This document shows positions 44,859-59,800 of a stretch of DNA of 64,000 nucleotides, piece after piece. This stretch comes from Choristoneura fumiferana (Eukaryota > Arthropoda > Insecta > Lepidoptera > Tortricidae). Every line of letters begins with the position of its first letter. Position 1 is the first letter of the stretch. The notes below the pieces were generated by a model. The model was not told where the DNA came from, made no database searches, and saw only the letters and a program-made list of their open reading frames with translations. Made by a program: the position numbers and the translations under genes. The stretch lies in the NCBI RefSeq assembly GCF_025370935.1, contig NC_133501.1, positions 2,923,368-2,987,367 of the forward strand, written 5' to 3'.

Positions 44859-47800
44859 TTCGTATTTATAATATTAGTACGATACGATACCTACCAACTT
44901 TTAAGTCAATCCAACTGTCCGACCGCTGTAAGTTATACAATACAATGACTGTTTACTGTACACCAGAAATAGTAAGCGATACAGAAAACGGGTACACAGA
45001 GAATAAAAACCTCAAAAAGGAGTTATTAGCTGTTTGATAAAAAAAAAAGTGGGTCAAGTTTTCCAGTATTTGACCCAACTGGACAAGCTACAATAAAAGC
45101 TTGTAAAAATCACAGCACGTTTTATAAGTAGTGACATTTATGGTCACGAGAGGTTTGCGAAGATGTCCTTGTTCGATATATCAGAGGTTAGCAAATTTAT
45201 ATTAACTATAAGCGTTTGTGTGCAATAGCAAAAATCATCCACAGTATAATGGCAGTAGTTAATCTATGAACAAAGTATGTATTTAAAGTCTTAATTGTAC
45301 AAAAGAAAGTAACACCAAATACAACTGACAAACTTTGAGATATGTATCTCCAACACAAACTTATCCCTTTAAGGGATCTCTACCATTCAACTATTCAGTG
45401 GGTGAGAGGAGCAATCAGTTAGGGACAGTTTAATTAGAACACGATTAAATACATTGGACTGAGTAGGTATTTTTTCAGGCGTCTTGGTGATGATGGTGAT
45501 GGTGATGATGACAGGTAGTCGCGACTTACATTCCGTAGAGAAAATATTTGTTTACCAATTTTGCAGTTGCATAAGCTAAACTAAAGTCTCTTTTACTCGA
45601 GTAAAACCTAGGGCGTTTTAAAAACCCATGATTTTTACATATTTTTTACCAACTCTGCAATCCCCTGGTGTTGCAGGTGTCTATGGGCGGTGGTGATCTC
45701 TTACCATCAGGAGACCCACTTGCTCGTTTTCCACCCAGTCGAATAAAAAAAAAAAAATAAACTCTATGAACAGGCGGGATCGGGAGGATTAACAAAAAGG
45801 ATCCAAAGCACTGTCAGGTCAATCTTTAACTTAGCTTTTTTTGCTACTGAAACTAGATCCAAAATTGAAAATTGAATTGTTGGGGGTTCAATCAAACCTT
45901 TTTGCTATAAGTCTAAAGCTTTAAAATACAAGTGAAATGGAAATTCGGTGGCATTGTGTGCAGATCACATACTGATATACACTTTGCTTTAACAAACTAG
46001 TCGGACAACTCGGGCGGGCTTGGTCTCATTTACCTAGAATGATGAAGTTAAGGTTGACGTAACCGTGTCAGCGATAATGTTTTGCAGTTTTGTTTAAAAC
46101 ACACAATGAGGTCAAATGCTACTAATTTCTACTAATATCCTACTAACACTATCCTAATTTCCTATATGATTAATATATTTTGTTTTGTTTCAAACAAACA
46201 TGAGGTTCAAAGTGATAATACTAGTACATATTGTTAGCAATAGAATTTATATCTTTTGAAAAAAGGAATAAAATGTTATTTTCTCTGTATCATTCAAATT
46301 TTATCTAAGAAACATTAAGGTTTAATTTTCAATGACAATTTTTGTTGTATGGTTGGCCGCAGGAGGAGTAGTCAATAATTATACTAACGGTTCTAACAGA
46401 CCCGGACCAATTATGTTATCTGATAAATAAATGAATCTGATATAGAATTTTGAAAACAAACAGAGCATCACAGGCGTCTGTCACATAAAATTTATCAATG
46501 ATTGGTGAAACAGACCCTGGTTATAGTTGTATTCTGTGTTAGCTTGTCTGGAGCTGACAGCACCACCATTTCAAATAGTGTACACAAACGTGCGTCAAAC
46601 TCAAACAACTGTCACGTCCAGGCGTCCTTAGATTTGTTACTAGGATTCGGATGGCGGATGTAGACAATATCTAATTTTGCTATTTCTGTTTCTTTGGCTA
46701 GTTGAAGCATAATTTTGATAGTGTTTTATGCGGCGATTAACCTTAACAGTGAACAGTGATCCCAAAATTCTATATTGTTATATAGTTTACCTTGACACTG
46801 GCGAAATTGTCCTATTAATTAGGACAGAAAAGCCATAGTTCAAAAGAGAAGAAGAAGATTTGTTACTAGCTCGCCCACTGAAACACGCGAATTACAAAGT
46901 GACTAAACATCGTTTTTTTTTAGACAAAGAGAGTACACAATCTGGCCCTGTCTTTTTTTATTGAAAAACCTGTAAACTATTAGAGCTGGTTCCTACTTGT
47001 CGGATGTCGGGACCGGGTTTTTAACCCCCAACGCAAAAAGAGGGGTGTTATAAGTTTGACCGCTATGTGTGTCTGTCTGTAGCACCGTAGCTCTTAAACG
47101 GGTGAACCGATTTGAATGCGGTGTTTTTTATTTGAAAGCAGGGCAGGTTTTCTAGGGATGGTTCTTAGACGTGTTTTATCAAAATCGGTTAAGGTTTTGT
47201 TTACAAGTTTATGAACTCTGTACTTACGTACGGTCACGAGCGTTAATTTAGGACACATTCCTTCAAAAAAACTATTTGAATTGTCATACAAAATGACATA
47301 ATACTACTCAAAATAATGTGAATGAAATGAAAAATATGTTTGCGTTTTTAATGGAATATATTTAATTGGATGAAAGTATTTACACTGTAATGATTGGTTT
47401 TTTGGAGTATTTTTGTTTTTTTTTATTTCAATTCCAAATTTGTTACTTTTACGGGTATCCCGTGAAACCATATTGAAATACCCGTAAAAGTAACAAATTT
47501 GGAGTTGAAATAAAATAAAAACTCCAAAAAACCAATCATAATTTGATTGCTTAGTAGCGACATCTCTTGTCTGGGTGAGCGGTTAGTTCCGAAAGAATGT
47601 GACGTCTGTTGACGAAACATAGATGTCGCTAGTGCTGCTGCTTAAGTAGCACAGTAGAAATAAGCAACCTGAGATATGTATGCATAGGAAAAATTCGTCT
47701 CTAGATTCCTGTCCAGCAGTGGTGTAGGGGTTATAGCACGCAGCACGGATTGCTAAGGACCTGGGTTCGATTCCCAGTGCTAGTCTCTTTTTCTGGTTTT

Positions 47801-50800
47801 TCTGTGCATCCATGTCTCAGTTTGTACTTTCGATATTTATACAAGGAATGTTATAAATAATTATATTTATTACTATTTTCGTTTCACCCATAAAATTCAC
47901 TTAGCCCTCATTTTCTTTTGAGCAGTATATATTATAGATCTTAAGTATCCCAAAATAACGATCGTGACCGTACAATATAAGTAAGTGTAGGCCCTAAGTG
48001 CCCTATTTTATCTTCACACCCGGCATTAACAATACACAATAACAATAAATAAAACCAGGAAAATGTTCAAGGAAAAGCTTTGAGCAACACTTAATGAGAT
48101 TAAAAATACCCATAACAATTTATTTTTAATTAATCTATGCATTACTTTTTCCTCATGGCACATAGCGAGGTGTAGTGTATATGAAGGGTGCACGGAAAGA
48201 ACGTGTCTAGTCACCTAAGCAACTTTTTGAGTTATAGCGGTTTGAAAGTTAGTCATAACGAACAATACGGTATTTGACTATTTTGTATATGTTTTATAAA
48301 TTAAAACTACACAATGCCTGTTATCGAATAGAAAAACAATTTTTAAGCTACCTTTACAAATAACAAAGTTATAAAGGTTTGAAATTCAAGATTAGACAGA
48401 GAAAGACATACTGGCATGTGACGTCACACGCCAGTACCGCCATACTTGCTGCATAGAGAAAAGCGTTTGAGAAAGAGACAGGTATATGGATTTTTCAAAA
48501 AATCACTATAAATCCAATTTCAACCGATTTAAATTTTCTCTTCGCTAAACATTATCTGTATATCTATATTTTCATAATAATATTAAGATATGGCAAAATC
48601 AGCAGTTGTCAAATACCGTATTACTATGGTCACCGTTTATTAAAAAGATAAAAAAATAGATTTTATATTGTTTTCAGATTATTTAATTCAGTGGTAAGTC
48701 ATAGTACTTTGCGAGCTCTACATTTTGAGATTAAAATCTCAATTTTAAAAAAGGTGACTAGTCATGTTCCTTCCGTGGACCCTTCATATACACCTACTAC
48801 TACTAGATATCGTCACTACTTTGAAAAATCTCGTATCTCAAATAAATACATCAGCAAAATTGAACCTTGACGTAATGGTCATAAAGTGTACTCAGAAAAA
48901 TTATACATTTTCAGATATTTTTTTTTAAGTAGTGACGATATGCACCTAAACACTACTGGGCACAGGCCTCCTCCATGCGCTAGAGGGCATGGGCTGTAGT
49001 TCCACTCGACTGTAGTGACGTTACAGTCTTGCATGCTACTGGCTCCTTCCTTAAGCGTTTCCACCAAAGATGAGCGAAGAATGTTGCAAGGAAAGCGTTT
49101 TTCATGGACCAATAGAAACGCTTCACTTACATAACCTCGCACAGCACATCTCTGGTGGAAACAGCTGAACGGAGCGTTTTTGGGGTACCTCCCATAGACG
49201 TAAAGAGGGGGTGATTTTTTTTTCTCGACTAAATCTATATTGTGGGGTGTCGTTGGACAGGTATTTTAAAACCATTGGTGGGTTGCTAAGACCATTTTTC
49301 TATTCAGTGATGTGTTTGCGAAATATTCAACTCTAAAGTGCAAATTTTCATTGAAATCGATCTAAAATCTGTAAGTGGAAAAATTTGAAAAAATTCAGGA
49401 ATGGTCGAGATACTAAAAATATATAAAATTTACAAGGATCAAATTTACAAGGAAAATTATAGCGGCTAAGATTGCTTGAGAATTATAAGTAGTTTAAGAG
49501 TAAATAGCAGCCTAAGGTATAAAATATACCTAAACTTGGAAGATTCCGTACACAATGCGAATCCTAATAATTTTTTTTTCATAATGGCTACGGAACCCTA
49601 TCCTGGGCGTGTCCGATACGCTCATGGCGTTTTTTTTCTGAACAAAGACTCACACATAAGCTAGTACGAAACGACTATCGACAGCCAAAACATAATAAAC
49701 AGCAAGGTTAGTTAATACCTCGAAGCGATATGATATGACTATGTCATATGACGGCATGTCAAGAACATTAGTCAATGTGCTAACAATTTTCAACGGTCAC
49801 TCACCCACTCATATCAGCGTAAAAAACTGGTCAAGTGCGAACCGGATTTATAAAAAAAATATATATCTCAGACCACATGGATAAACACAGATGAGTTTAT
49901 ATGTATAATATCGTATATACCGTGCTCTTTCAATTATATTATCCCATCGTACATATTTTTCATTATGACATTGGACACTAAATAATAAAGTTCCATATTA
50001 ATGGGTATGAAAATGACATTTTTTTTTATGTGGCACTCGCGATACAGACCCAGAGTGTAGTGCGAAGGCCGTCGAAAAGTAGAATGTATTTTTTTTTATT
50101 CAAATGAGTACTTTTGTAATTTTGTGTGGACAGTGCAACTTTATTACTAAATAAAATTATTCTTATATATATAAGAGGGGGAAAACGAGCATGCGGGTCA
50201 CCTGATGGAAAGCAATGACCGCCGCCCATGGACACCTGTCAACACGAGGGGTATCACAGGTGCGTTGCCGGCCCTTTGAGAGACTGAGTCAGACAGACAG
50301 TTTTTCCTAACCTTAATGTGTCATTGCTGTTATAAATAAATTATTTTCTTTCTTTCTTTCTGATAGGCTCGTTTTTTAAAGATCCCTATTTAATACAATA
50401 TGTATGTATGTATGTAAACTCTTTATTGTACAAAATAAGTGAACAAACACAGATGACAAACAATGAAATATATGTACAAAGGCGAACTTATCCCTTTAAG
50501 GGATCTCTACCAGTCAACCTTTGAGTGGATGAGAGGAGCATTCAGTCAGGGACAGACATATTATGGGTATACTGTACGGAATCCTCCACGCGCCAGGCCT
50601 CGCACTTGGCTATTTTTTAGTGGTGTGCCGTTAAAACCAAAAGGTTGAACCTGCCTGACTTTACAGTCAAATGTCACTTGAGCGAAAAATAATTTTTTGA
50701 AATTCCCACGTGAATTAATGAAATCCCGTTTTTAGGGTTCCGTACGCTAATTTTGACGGAAATATTAGTATAAATTCTCAGGTTGTCTGTTAAGTATGGT

Positions 50801-53800
50801 CGGAGTTTTACTTGCAAGAATATTCGTAACTTGCCATGAATAAGTACGATATAATTAATACATTATCCCATCAAAAGGACTTGGTTACATTACATGCATA
50901 TTAGTTTTTTCACTTCATTGTGCTTTGAATTGAATTAATTGATTATAAAAATCTGATAGCTTAATTTATTTCGTATAACAAGTTTTTATGTTCAATTTTA
51001 CGCCACTCATATTCAGTCTAAACTGAAATATACTTCATATATTTAGACCGCAGAATTTTTTTGAGTAAAACGAACGTGTAAGAGTATCAACATAAAACTG
51101 AAACACTGTAGTGGTGCGCCGTTAAACCAAAAGTAAAAGCCTGCATTTACATTATATATACCTAAACTTGGAATATTCCGTACAAACAAAATACGAAATC
51201 CTTAGAAAAATATTACTTAATTTTTTCGTAATGGCTACGGAACCCTATTTCAGGCGTGTCCGACGCGCTCTTGGCCGGTTTTTAATTAAACGGTTCGCGT
51301 AGAGCTGCGGGTAATGACTATATTCATCGAAAAATCGCTCGGTTTATGATGATACGGACTATTATAGCATACGCTGATAAAGCTTAACTTCGTTTATTTA
51401 TAGTAAAACCAGAAACAACGCCACAGACGCGTATCTTTTTAAGTGTTTGTTTTGAGGTTGTAAAATTAATTACTGGAGCTTGACTTAAGGTGGGTCTACA
51501 TTTGTATTCCTGATACATCTATATATGCATCAATTATCTGTCGATTTCTGCATGAATATTTAGTTGGGGTGCAAAAACTTCAATAAGTTTTTTCCAGTGC
51601 CCTGGAACGCAACTGCCTCAAATCCTTCAGTTAGCTCATTTTTTTTAAAAGGAAACAAAATTGCATTTTCTTTCATGTTAGGTACTTGTTTTTCGTATTA
51701 GAATCGATGATAAAATAAAATTACTGGTAGATTCTAAAATAAATATAGGCAGTGTGATAAACAGCAACAAATAAATAAATAAATTTAACAATTATATTTA
51801 AACACAATATTACTTATTTTTTGTGTTGAAATAGCGTCAGGAAATAAATATATACATTTTTATAAGTGGACAACTGAAAATGGACAACCTTTTTGAAAAA
51901 TAGTCATACAACAAAAAAAAAATATCCAGCGGTGCCGTCGTTCGATTCATTATAATTGATATAGAGAAGAGTTAAACGTCGAAGCCTCTAACGTAAGAGT
52001 TTCATGTTACAAAATGCATGTAAACAACCAAACCATGTATTTGCAACAATACAAATCCAGACCGCATCATACACTGGCAAGTTTCAATGCCAAACACGTA
52101 CACACTTATCACATTTAAAAATAGCCCAATAAAAAAAACAAAGGTCCTTTACAGTGCAAACTATTATCATTATATTATCACATTGTTATCGCGACGCAAC
52201 CGCTCCGATGCGTGGACGGTAAAATACTGAATTTTAAAAAGTTAGTCGTGCTCTATGTATGCCTGTTAATTAGTGTGGCGTTTTGGTGTTTAAGTTGTTG
52301 TTTTACCGTTCATATTTGAATGTGCTTAAAGTCGGAAGGAAGAGTTCGAATGTCTGATTAGGTTCTGAAAACAAGCTAGCTGTTGCCCGCGAATTCGTTT
52401 GCATCATCATCCCAGCCTATACACGTCCCACTGCTGGGCACAGGCCTCCTCTCAGAATGAGAGGGCTTGGGCCGTAGTTCCCACGCGGGCCCAGTACGCA
52501 TTGTGAACTTCACACACACCATTTGAATTGCTCCGCAGGGTAGTGCAGGTTTCCTCACGGTGTTTTCCTTCACCGTAAAGCTCGTGGTAAAATTGAAATG
52601 TAATTCCGCACATGAATTTTGAAAAACTCAGAGGTTTGAACCCACGATCCTCTGCTTGAGAGGCCATAGGTCAAACCACTCGGCCACCACGGCTTTAATT
52701 TTCGTTTGCATCTCGCAGGAAAATTGGATTTTTTGGATTAAACTAACCAACTTAGAACAGTTGAAAAATAACCGACATTGTCATTGCAAAGTTTAACAAC
52801 AGAAAAACTGCTGAACTGATTTTAATGAACGCTAAACCCACCTCGAGGAAACATGCGTCCATGTAAAAAAACCGCATCGAAACCGGTCCATGAGAGTTAC
52901 GATGCCACAGACAGACACTGGCGTTTAACTTTAATATCCTATATTGATTTGTGTGTGTTCTTACAATGCGAAGGCGGAGGAACTGCATGAACACACATTT
53001 CTCGCAAACGTGGCTGTCATAAGGTCGCGGGCGTTAGTTCAATGGTGATGATTATCGTCAACTTCTTTCCTATTTACTTTAAGTATTCTTTTAAACGAAG
53101 TGAAGCTAAACCTAGGCATTACCAAAGGACGAATAGGTAATAAATTATACAACAGTTGGAGGTATGACCTTTACGAGCACTAGAAACGTGGTTAAGTCAA
53201 CATAACATCAATGTTCAGTGTTCAGAGCAAATACAATGTGTAACTGAAAACCTCACATTAAAATCTTGTTATTTTAAGGTCTCTCTCTACCTACTGTACC
53301 GTATCATCACAATACAAGTAATGTAAGCAGTAGACCGACTCGGCCGTATTCTGGAAATTTATACCTACGGCTGCGCGGAGCGCTAGGGTTGGCAACTACA
53401 AAAAGTAAAACAGATGTGTGTAGATTTTTATTGTATGCGTGTAGTTTTAGGTGGAATAAAACATATGTTAATTTTATGATTATTTTTTTATTAATTAATT
53501 ATAAGTTGGTAATATGTGTATGAAGCCGTGGTGGCCTAGTGGTTTGACCTATCGCCTCTCAAGCAGAGGGTCGTGGGTTCGAACCCCGGCTCGCACCTCT
53601 GAGTTTTTCGAAATTCATGTGCGGAATTACATTTGAAATTTACCATGCGCTTTGCGGTGAAGGAAAAAATCGTGAGGAAACCTGCACAAACCTGCGAAGC
53701 GATTCAATGGTGCGTGCGAAGTTACCAATCCGCACTGGGCCCGCGTGGGAACTATGGCCCCAAGCCCTCTTGTTCTGAGAGGAGGCCTGTGTTTGTGTTT

Positions 53801-56800
53801 TAAATATTTGCTCGTATTACAGGCCACACCCGTATGTGTTTGCCTGACACTTTCCTATTACGCTCATCGTATGACACGGTGTAATGGATAGTCTTTTAAA
53901 CGCTAACGTTCCTGCTGAAGCTTTTTGCGTTCCCTATAGTCTTTTTAATAGCACAGCATAAATAAAAGTTCTAGTTATAGGTCGTTTCACTAAGGCCTTG
54001 GCGCGCGTGAGTTAGACTAACATCTGGTAGCATGGTGAACGAATGTCTTGCTCTAAAGATGAACTCTGATTGAGTTCGAAACGCGTCTGTTTATCGTGGT
54101 GGTCATAGATGGGTGTGTTCTTACAGTGTGGAGGAGGAGGAACTGCTTGAATATCTTGCGTAAACGTAGCTATTTTCATATGGTGAGCAAAAAAATTAAA
54201 ATAATAAAAAGCCTTATTCAATAAATTCCATAGGTATGTAGAGTATTCTAGCATACAGCGTGGCGATATTTGGTCTACTTAGACGTTAAGATACAGGTAC
54301 AGTTCAAAAAGTTGGACATTCGTTTCCTTGTGAGGGTTTTCTCTACGGTAGATTCATTATGCGAAACGTCTGTTATGCAAGTAATCATTCTGCTAAAATG
54401 GTAGATTGATAACCAAGGGTGGAAAGTGACCCATCTCACCCAAGGTATTTCCAATAGTTCGAGGGGAAATGGGAAATAAACGAAAGAAATTCGACTGTGA
54501 GGAAATAAATACTACAAAAAAATTAGAATAATAATAAATTGAATTTACTTATATCCAACCTCTAACGGTACCTTTTCGACAGGCCACTTGCCACGGCCGA
54601 CTATTAAAAAAAACGAGTTGGACACGACCAAGGAGCTTATATACAAAACTGGAGGTTGAACGCCGAACCTTGTGAGTGTGACCTTTATTACTTATTTATA
54701 TATACCATCTCCTCTTTCACATTTCACGAATGATTTCCATCTCTTTCTTAACCTAACTAAAGAAAGAGATGGAATATGTTCGTGACGTAATAAAGATCAA
54801 ATTTTTTGTTTCAAACGGATTTCGGCGTTCAACCTCCAGTGTTGTATATAAGCTCCTTGGTCACGACGTGCATCTAGATGGCCATGCCGAAACGTGAAAA
54901 AAAAAGTGTCACTGACATAACTCAATTATCTTCCGACTCCGTGGCTAAAAGAAAAATAAAAATAAAAAACTTACCACCCTAGAGGTGAAAACGCAATTTT
55001 CTACCCGGATATCTACCCATAAAAATAAACTTTCCGAACAGGAGAGATGAAAAAGTATTAAGCGATACCCAGCCTACATTTCCCACTCACCATCATTGCT
55101 AACGATCTTCCCAGCCACATAGACGTTCTGGGAAGAGAACCTATCATCTCTCCTCTCGCTCTTGCAGCACTCGTAGCTCGCAGAAGGCAGTTTACGATAG
55201 TCTATCAGCGAATACTTCTGCGGCGTGCAAGCCTCGGGATATGCTGGTTTCCTAAATACGATCAGTACTTGTCAAATAGAAGAGCTTCTGCTATAATGAG
55301 GGTTATCGAGTATGAATTCGCCACTAGAGGCGCTAGTGTAGCGTGAGGTCTCCGAAATGTCAAATCTCATAGTTTTTGGGTGAGCTACGCGGGTTTATTT
55401 ATAATTAGAATAATTGTGTGAATATTTTGCATGACCTGAAATTAATTATGGCAATTATGCGGTAAGGGGCAATGAATGTCTGTGTTTTGAGACAGTTTTG
55501 TCTTTCGGAAACCTTTGTCCTCCCTTTTGTTTCCGAACAAAACGGGCCTACGCAAGACTGTGTGGTTGCTCGATATTTTTATGATACGGTTTTAAGATGT
55601 ATTAAGTATGATTTTAATCTCGACTTTGTTTTCACGCCCCGACATAACAGACTTGGAAAGCCACACTTAAAAACCTAACGCAACAGTGGCGCCATCTAGT
55701 AAGACAAAAAACGATAGCCCTCATTAGCATTGGACTTTCCAAAATTACACGGCACGACGTGTCAACTAATACGATTAATCGATTTAGCATACCTCCGCTC
55801 CGCTTCTACACTAAGTTATTTCTTCAAAATGACCTTACTTAAAAGGTGAAACTTGTCAAAGTGTAAATCTAATTAAAGATAATTTTCATCTACATAGTGG
55901 TCAGAAAGTTTACCTTACTTTAATTTACTTAAAAGCGAATGAAATGGCTTGTTATTCGTATTTTTTTGTACCTTACAAAATTAATAATAAGTCTCTTTAT
56001 ATCATAAGAATTGGGAACTGTTTTGGCTATTATGTTACCTGAAACGTGTCTACATAGGTATTTAACTATTATTTTAAGCTTTATGTTTCTTAATATTGTA
56101 AAAAACAATTTTAAACTTACCTATCACACCCCAAATCATCAGTACTAGATGAGCTGTACCTCAAAAACTTCTCAACAGATGGCGCCGTTTTCGTTATGAT
56201 AATATTGTCGGGCGTATCACAAATGACTTGCGACCTACCCTCCATTTTGACAAACACATCATCGTTCTCCGAATCTGTTTTGGCCCCGGATTTTCTCAAA
56301 TCGCTGATACGTTTTTGTGTTACTTTAGTAGAAGGTGTAGAACTACGCCTTTTAGGTAATGCCATCATAATTTTCATCAAATTTTCTTCTATAGCAGCTG
56401 TAGGCGATATGGATTTGTCTTTTTTATCAATGTACTTGGGCATCTCGAAGCATTTTATAGGCCTTCTAGGCGTCGAAGCTAGGCTTTTAGATAGTCTGTG
56501 ATCGACTCTAGGTTCTAAAATCACTTTAGCGGACGAAGTCGAAGGACTGTTGTTGTCTTTTCTAGATCTTTTCTAGATCTTTCCTCATGAAATGGAAAAG
56601 GCTGTCTTTTTCTGGTGTTTGAGAGTCCGTGGTCTCGTGTTCTTTTGACATTAGCTCTATAGATTCCATGAACTGAGCCCATTTGGATATCTTTCTGTCT
56701 TTTTTGCGTTCGTTCCTTTTTGGGGAATAGTCAGACACTGACATCAGAGGGGTGGGGGAAGTAGATGGGAATGCTTCTGAGAGCTTTAGTACTGCTTAGA

Positions 56801-59800
56801 GCAACGTTATTTCGAGTAAAATTTGAGTAATTTCGATGTAGAGTTTGAGTAAAAAACGTTGGTATTGGGTCATTTAGAGTACGATAAATAAGTTCGGTCA
56901 AACGTTGTAATAAAGTGGTGTAATTTTAGAATAAATAAAGTGGCAGTTTAAAGTAAAAACCATACGGGAGCGTAAATAGCAACATAATTTAGAGTGATTT
57001 CGATGTAGAGTTTGAGTAATAACGTTGGTATTGAGTCATTTAGAGTGCGAAAAGTTCGGATGGACGTAATGTCGTAATTTTAGAGTAAACATTACATATG
57101 TTAGTAGTAGTCATTTAGTGTAAATGTAAGTGGTAATTTAAAGTAAAAACCATACGTTAGCGTAAATAACATCAATTTAGCGTAATTTTGGCATATACAA
57201 TACAAGTGCGGAATAGCGTTACGGGAAAACAATACATTAGTAATGGTAAAATTTATACCTGTATTTTTTTAATAAATCAAAAATTTGTTACATTCCTGTA
57301 AAGTTCAATAAACGTTCGCAGTAAAAATTCGAATATAAAACATCCAAATTGGCTTATGTGTGTTCTCCCTTAACTACCCAAAAGAAAATATACGGGGGCC
57401 ACAGAATTTCATTGGTAACATAAAAAAATATATATTCAGATAAAAACAAAAATATATTATTTATTTGATTTTACCAATGCACCTCGAGTGGCTTGTTTTC
57501 TTTTCATTGGTATACGGGCCAATCAACTTTTTTACCGCCACTAATCTGTCCGCGACATTTTTCAAACAATTGCACATTTTTGTAAGTAAACATGTTTTTT
57601 TTGTAATTTAATAAATGATGTTCATAAATACATGCCATTCTACGTAAGTTTAACCTATTAAACCGTAAATAATAACCCATAACCTGCGTTTGCTGTTGCT
57701 CAGAGCGGACGTGTGCAGAGTTTGCTGTGTATTTAAATTCAATATTTTTAATTGCATTTCTTGTGCCTGTTGGGCTTGTTAAAGTCTAAAGTCTAATTTC
57801 TCGGTGCCTCCTTGTTTCGCTTGGGGCTTCTTGTGTTTGGAGTGTCGGCCATATTGAAAAGTGTCGGAAGTCTCTCTCTAAAGTGCGCGGTTTTATGCGA
57901 ATTTAAGGCGGTCGTTTTGTATGTGGAGTTTCAACTTTTTGCATCTTTTTGCAAGGTGTTGTGATTTGAACATCCGACCTCTGGTTTGTGAGTCGACTGT
58001 CGGACCGCTGTGCCACGGGAGCTTGAGCGAGGCGGCGCGAAATTGTGATATAGGTGCAACGTCATAGCCGTCGGGTGCAATCTAAGTCAAAGTTCCTACA
58101 CTTTACGGTTCATTTTAATAGTAAAATGTCATCGTGTCTGGCGTGCAAGGGATCTGTTAAGGAAAATTCACTGCTGAAATGTACTGCTTGCAATGGAACC
58201 TATCATTTTTACTGCTTACATCTAACAATTGAATACGTGAATAAGGTCAGGCAAGCATGGTTATGTTCATTTTGTGCATCGGTTAATACTCGTCGCCGTA
58301 GAAATGACGACACCCCTGTTCAACGTACTGCCGTTGCATCTGTACTGGATGATTCAGTTATGTCATGTGACCAAGGGCTCGATGACTCTCGAATGGCGGA
58401 CAGTGCCCCCCCTGAGCTTGAGAATACTGACTTGCTGGTAACCCCACCGAATTCGTATCAGTTGTCTAAGGAGAGCAAGAGTTCATTATTATCCTGTCCC
58501 GAAACACTTTTAAATGATATACTTTCCAAAGTGACGTCATTACAGACGCAATTTTTGGCCATACAGGCCATCCAGACGGATTTGTCCCAGGTAAAGAGCG
58601 ATATAGCCGATATGAGGAGCGGTATTAACTCTAAATTGGATGAGCTTGCTGGTAGAATGTTAACCATCGAATCTCGCGTTAGTGCGTTGGAGGAAAGTAA
58701 AGCGGAGCTGGACGACATCAAAAGAACGATTGGGGACCTTATTGGCGACTCTAGAAGAAACGAGCAATGGATGAGACGCTCCAATATTCAGATCAATGGT
58801 GTTCCGGAGAAAAAGGGGGAAAACTTGTTTACTATTTTGAGGTCTCTGGCTGAGCTAAGTGGTTTTTCTTTGGACTGTTCTACTGACGTTGACTTTGTGA
58901 CGCGAGTAGCGGTTAGAAACGACGTGGATAATGCTAGACCGAAGCCTATTGTTCTCAAGATGCAGGCGCGATACAAAAAAGATGACTTTTTGTCATCAAT
59001 ACGCAAGCTGAAGAATTTGAGGGCTTCGGATTTAGGGTTCTCCGACAATTCGAATCGTATATTCATCAATGATCATCTTTCCAGTTATAATAAGCACCTC
59101 CTGAGGGAAGCAAAGAGTCGTGCTAATCAAAAACATTATAAATTTTGTTGGGTTCGAAATTGTACCATTATGGTGCGTCGTAATGAAAGTTCGCCCATTT
59201 TACATATTTCTAACGAAGAGGCTTTAAACAAAATAATATAAGTGTATTATTTCATATATATTTTGTTATTAACACTTTTGTATCTTGGGCAAATTGCATA
59301 AACAATCTAACTTGTATGCGTAGCTTTTCTAGTTACCCAACTAATTTTAAGTTTATCTTGAACAATGTCATAAACTTTGATAATTGGATTTATAATATAA
59401 ACGATATTTTATCTCATTCTGGAATAGCGGTCTATCTTGTTATAATGTGCTGTTTAATACTAAGTTGCGAGCTCATATCTCATATTATATTTGAACATAA
59501 TATCATATTGCTTCCTGTTTGTTTTTATGATTACGGGACTACTTTAAATGTTTTACTTAAGTGTGATTTTGGAATATTTTTAAGTACCTAATGGCTAATA
59601 TAAGTATTTATTATCAAAATGCGCGGGGATTGCGTTCGAAAACCACTCAATTTTTTCGCAACGTTTTATTATCAAATTACGATTTTATCTGCATTACTGA
59701 AACGTGGCTTCTACCCAGCATTTTTAGTTCTGAACTTTTTGACGATCGCTATCATGTCTATCGAACTGATCGTGACTACCAGAGAATGGACATGACTCGC

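Noticed and set aside
53524..53600. Functional tRNA gene
   Set aside because: tRNA-like boxes are consensus, but the body and its many dispersed copies show it is a SINE head; same for 25660-25736, 40599 and 47715.
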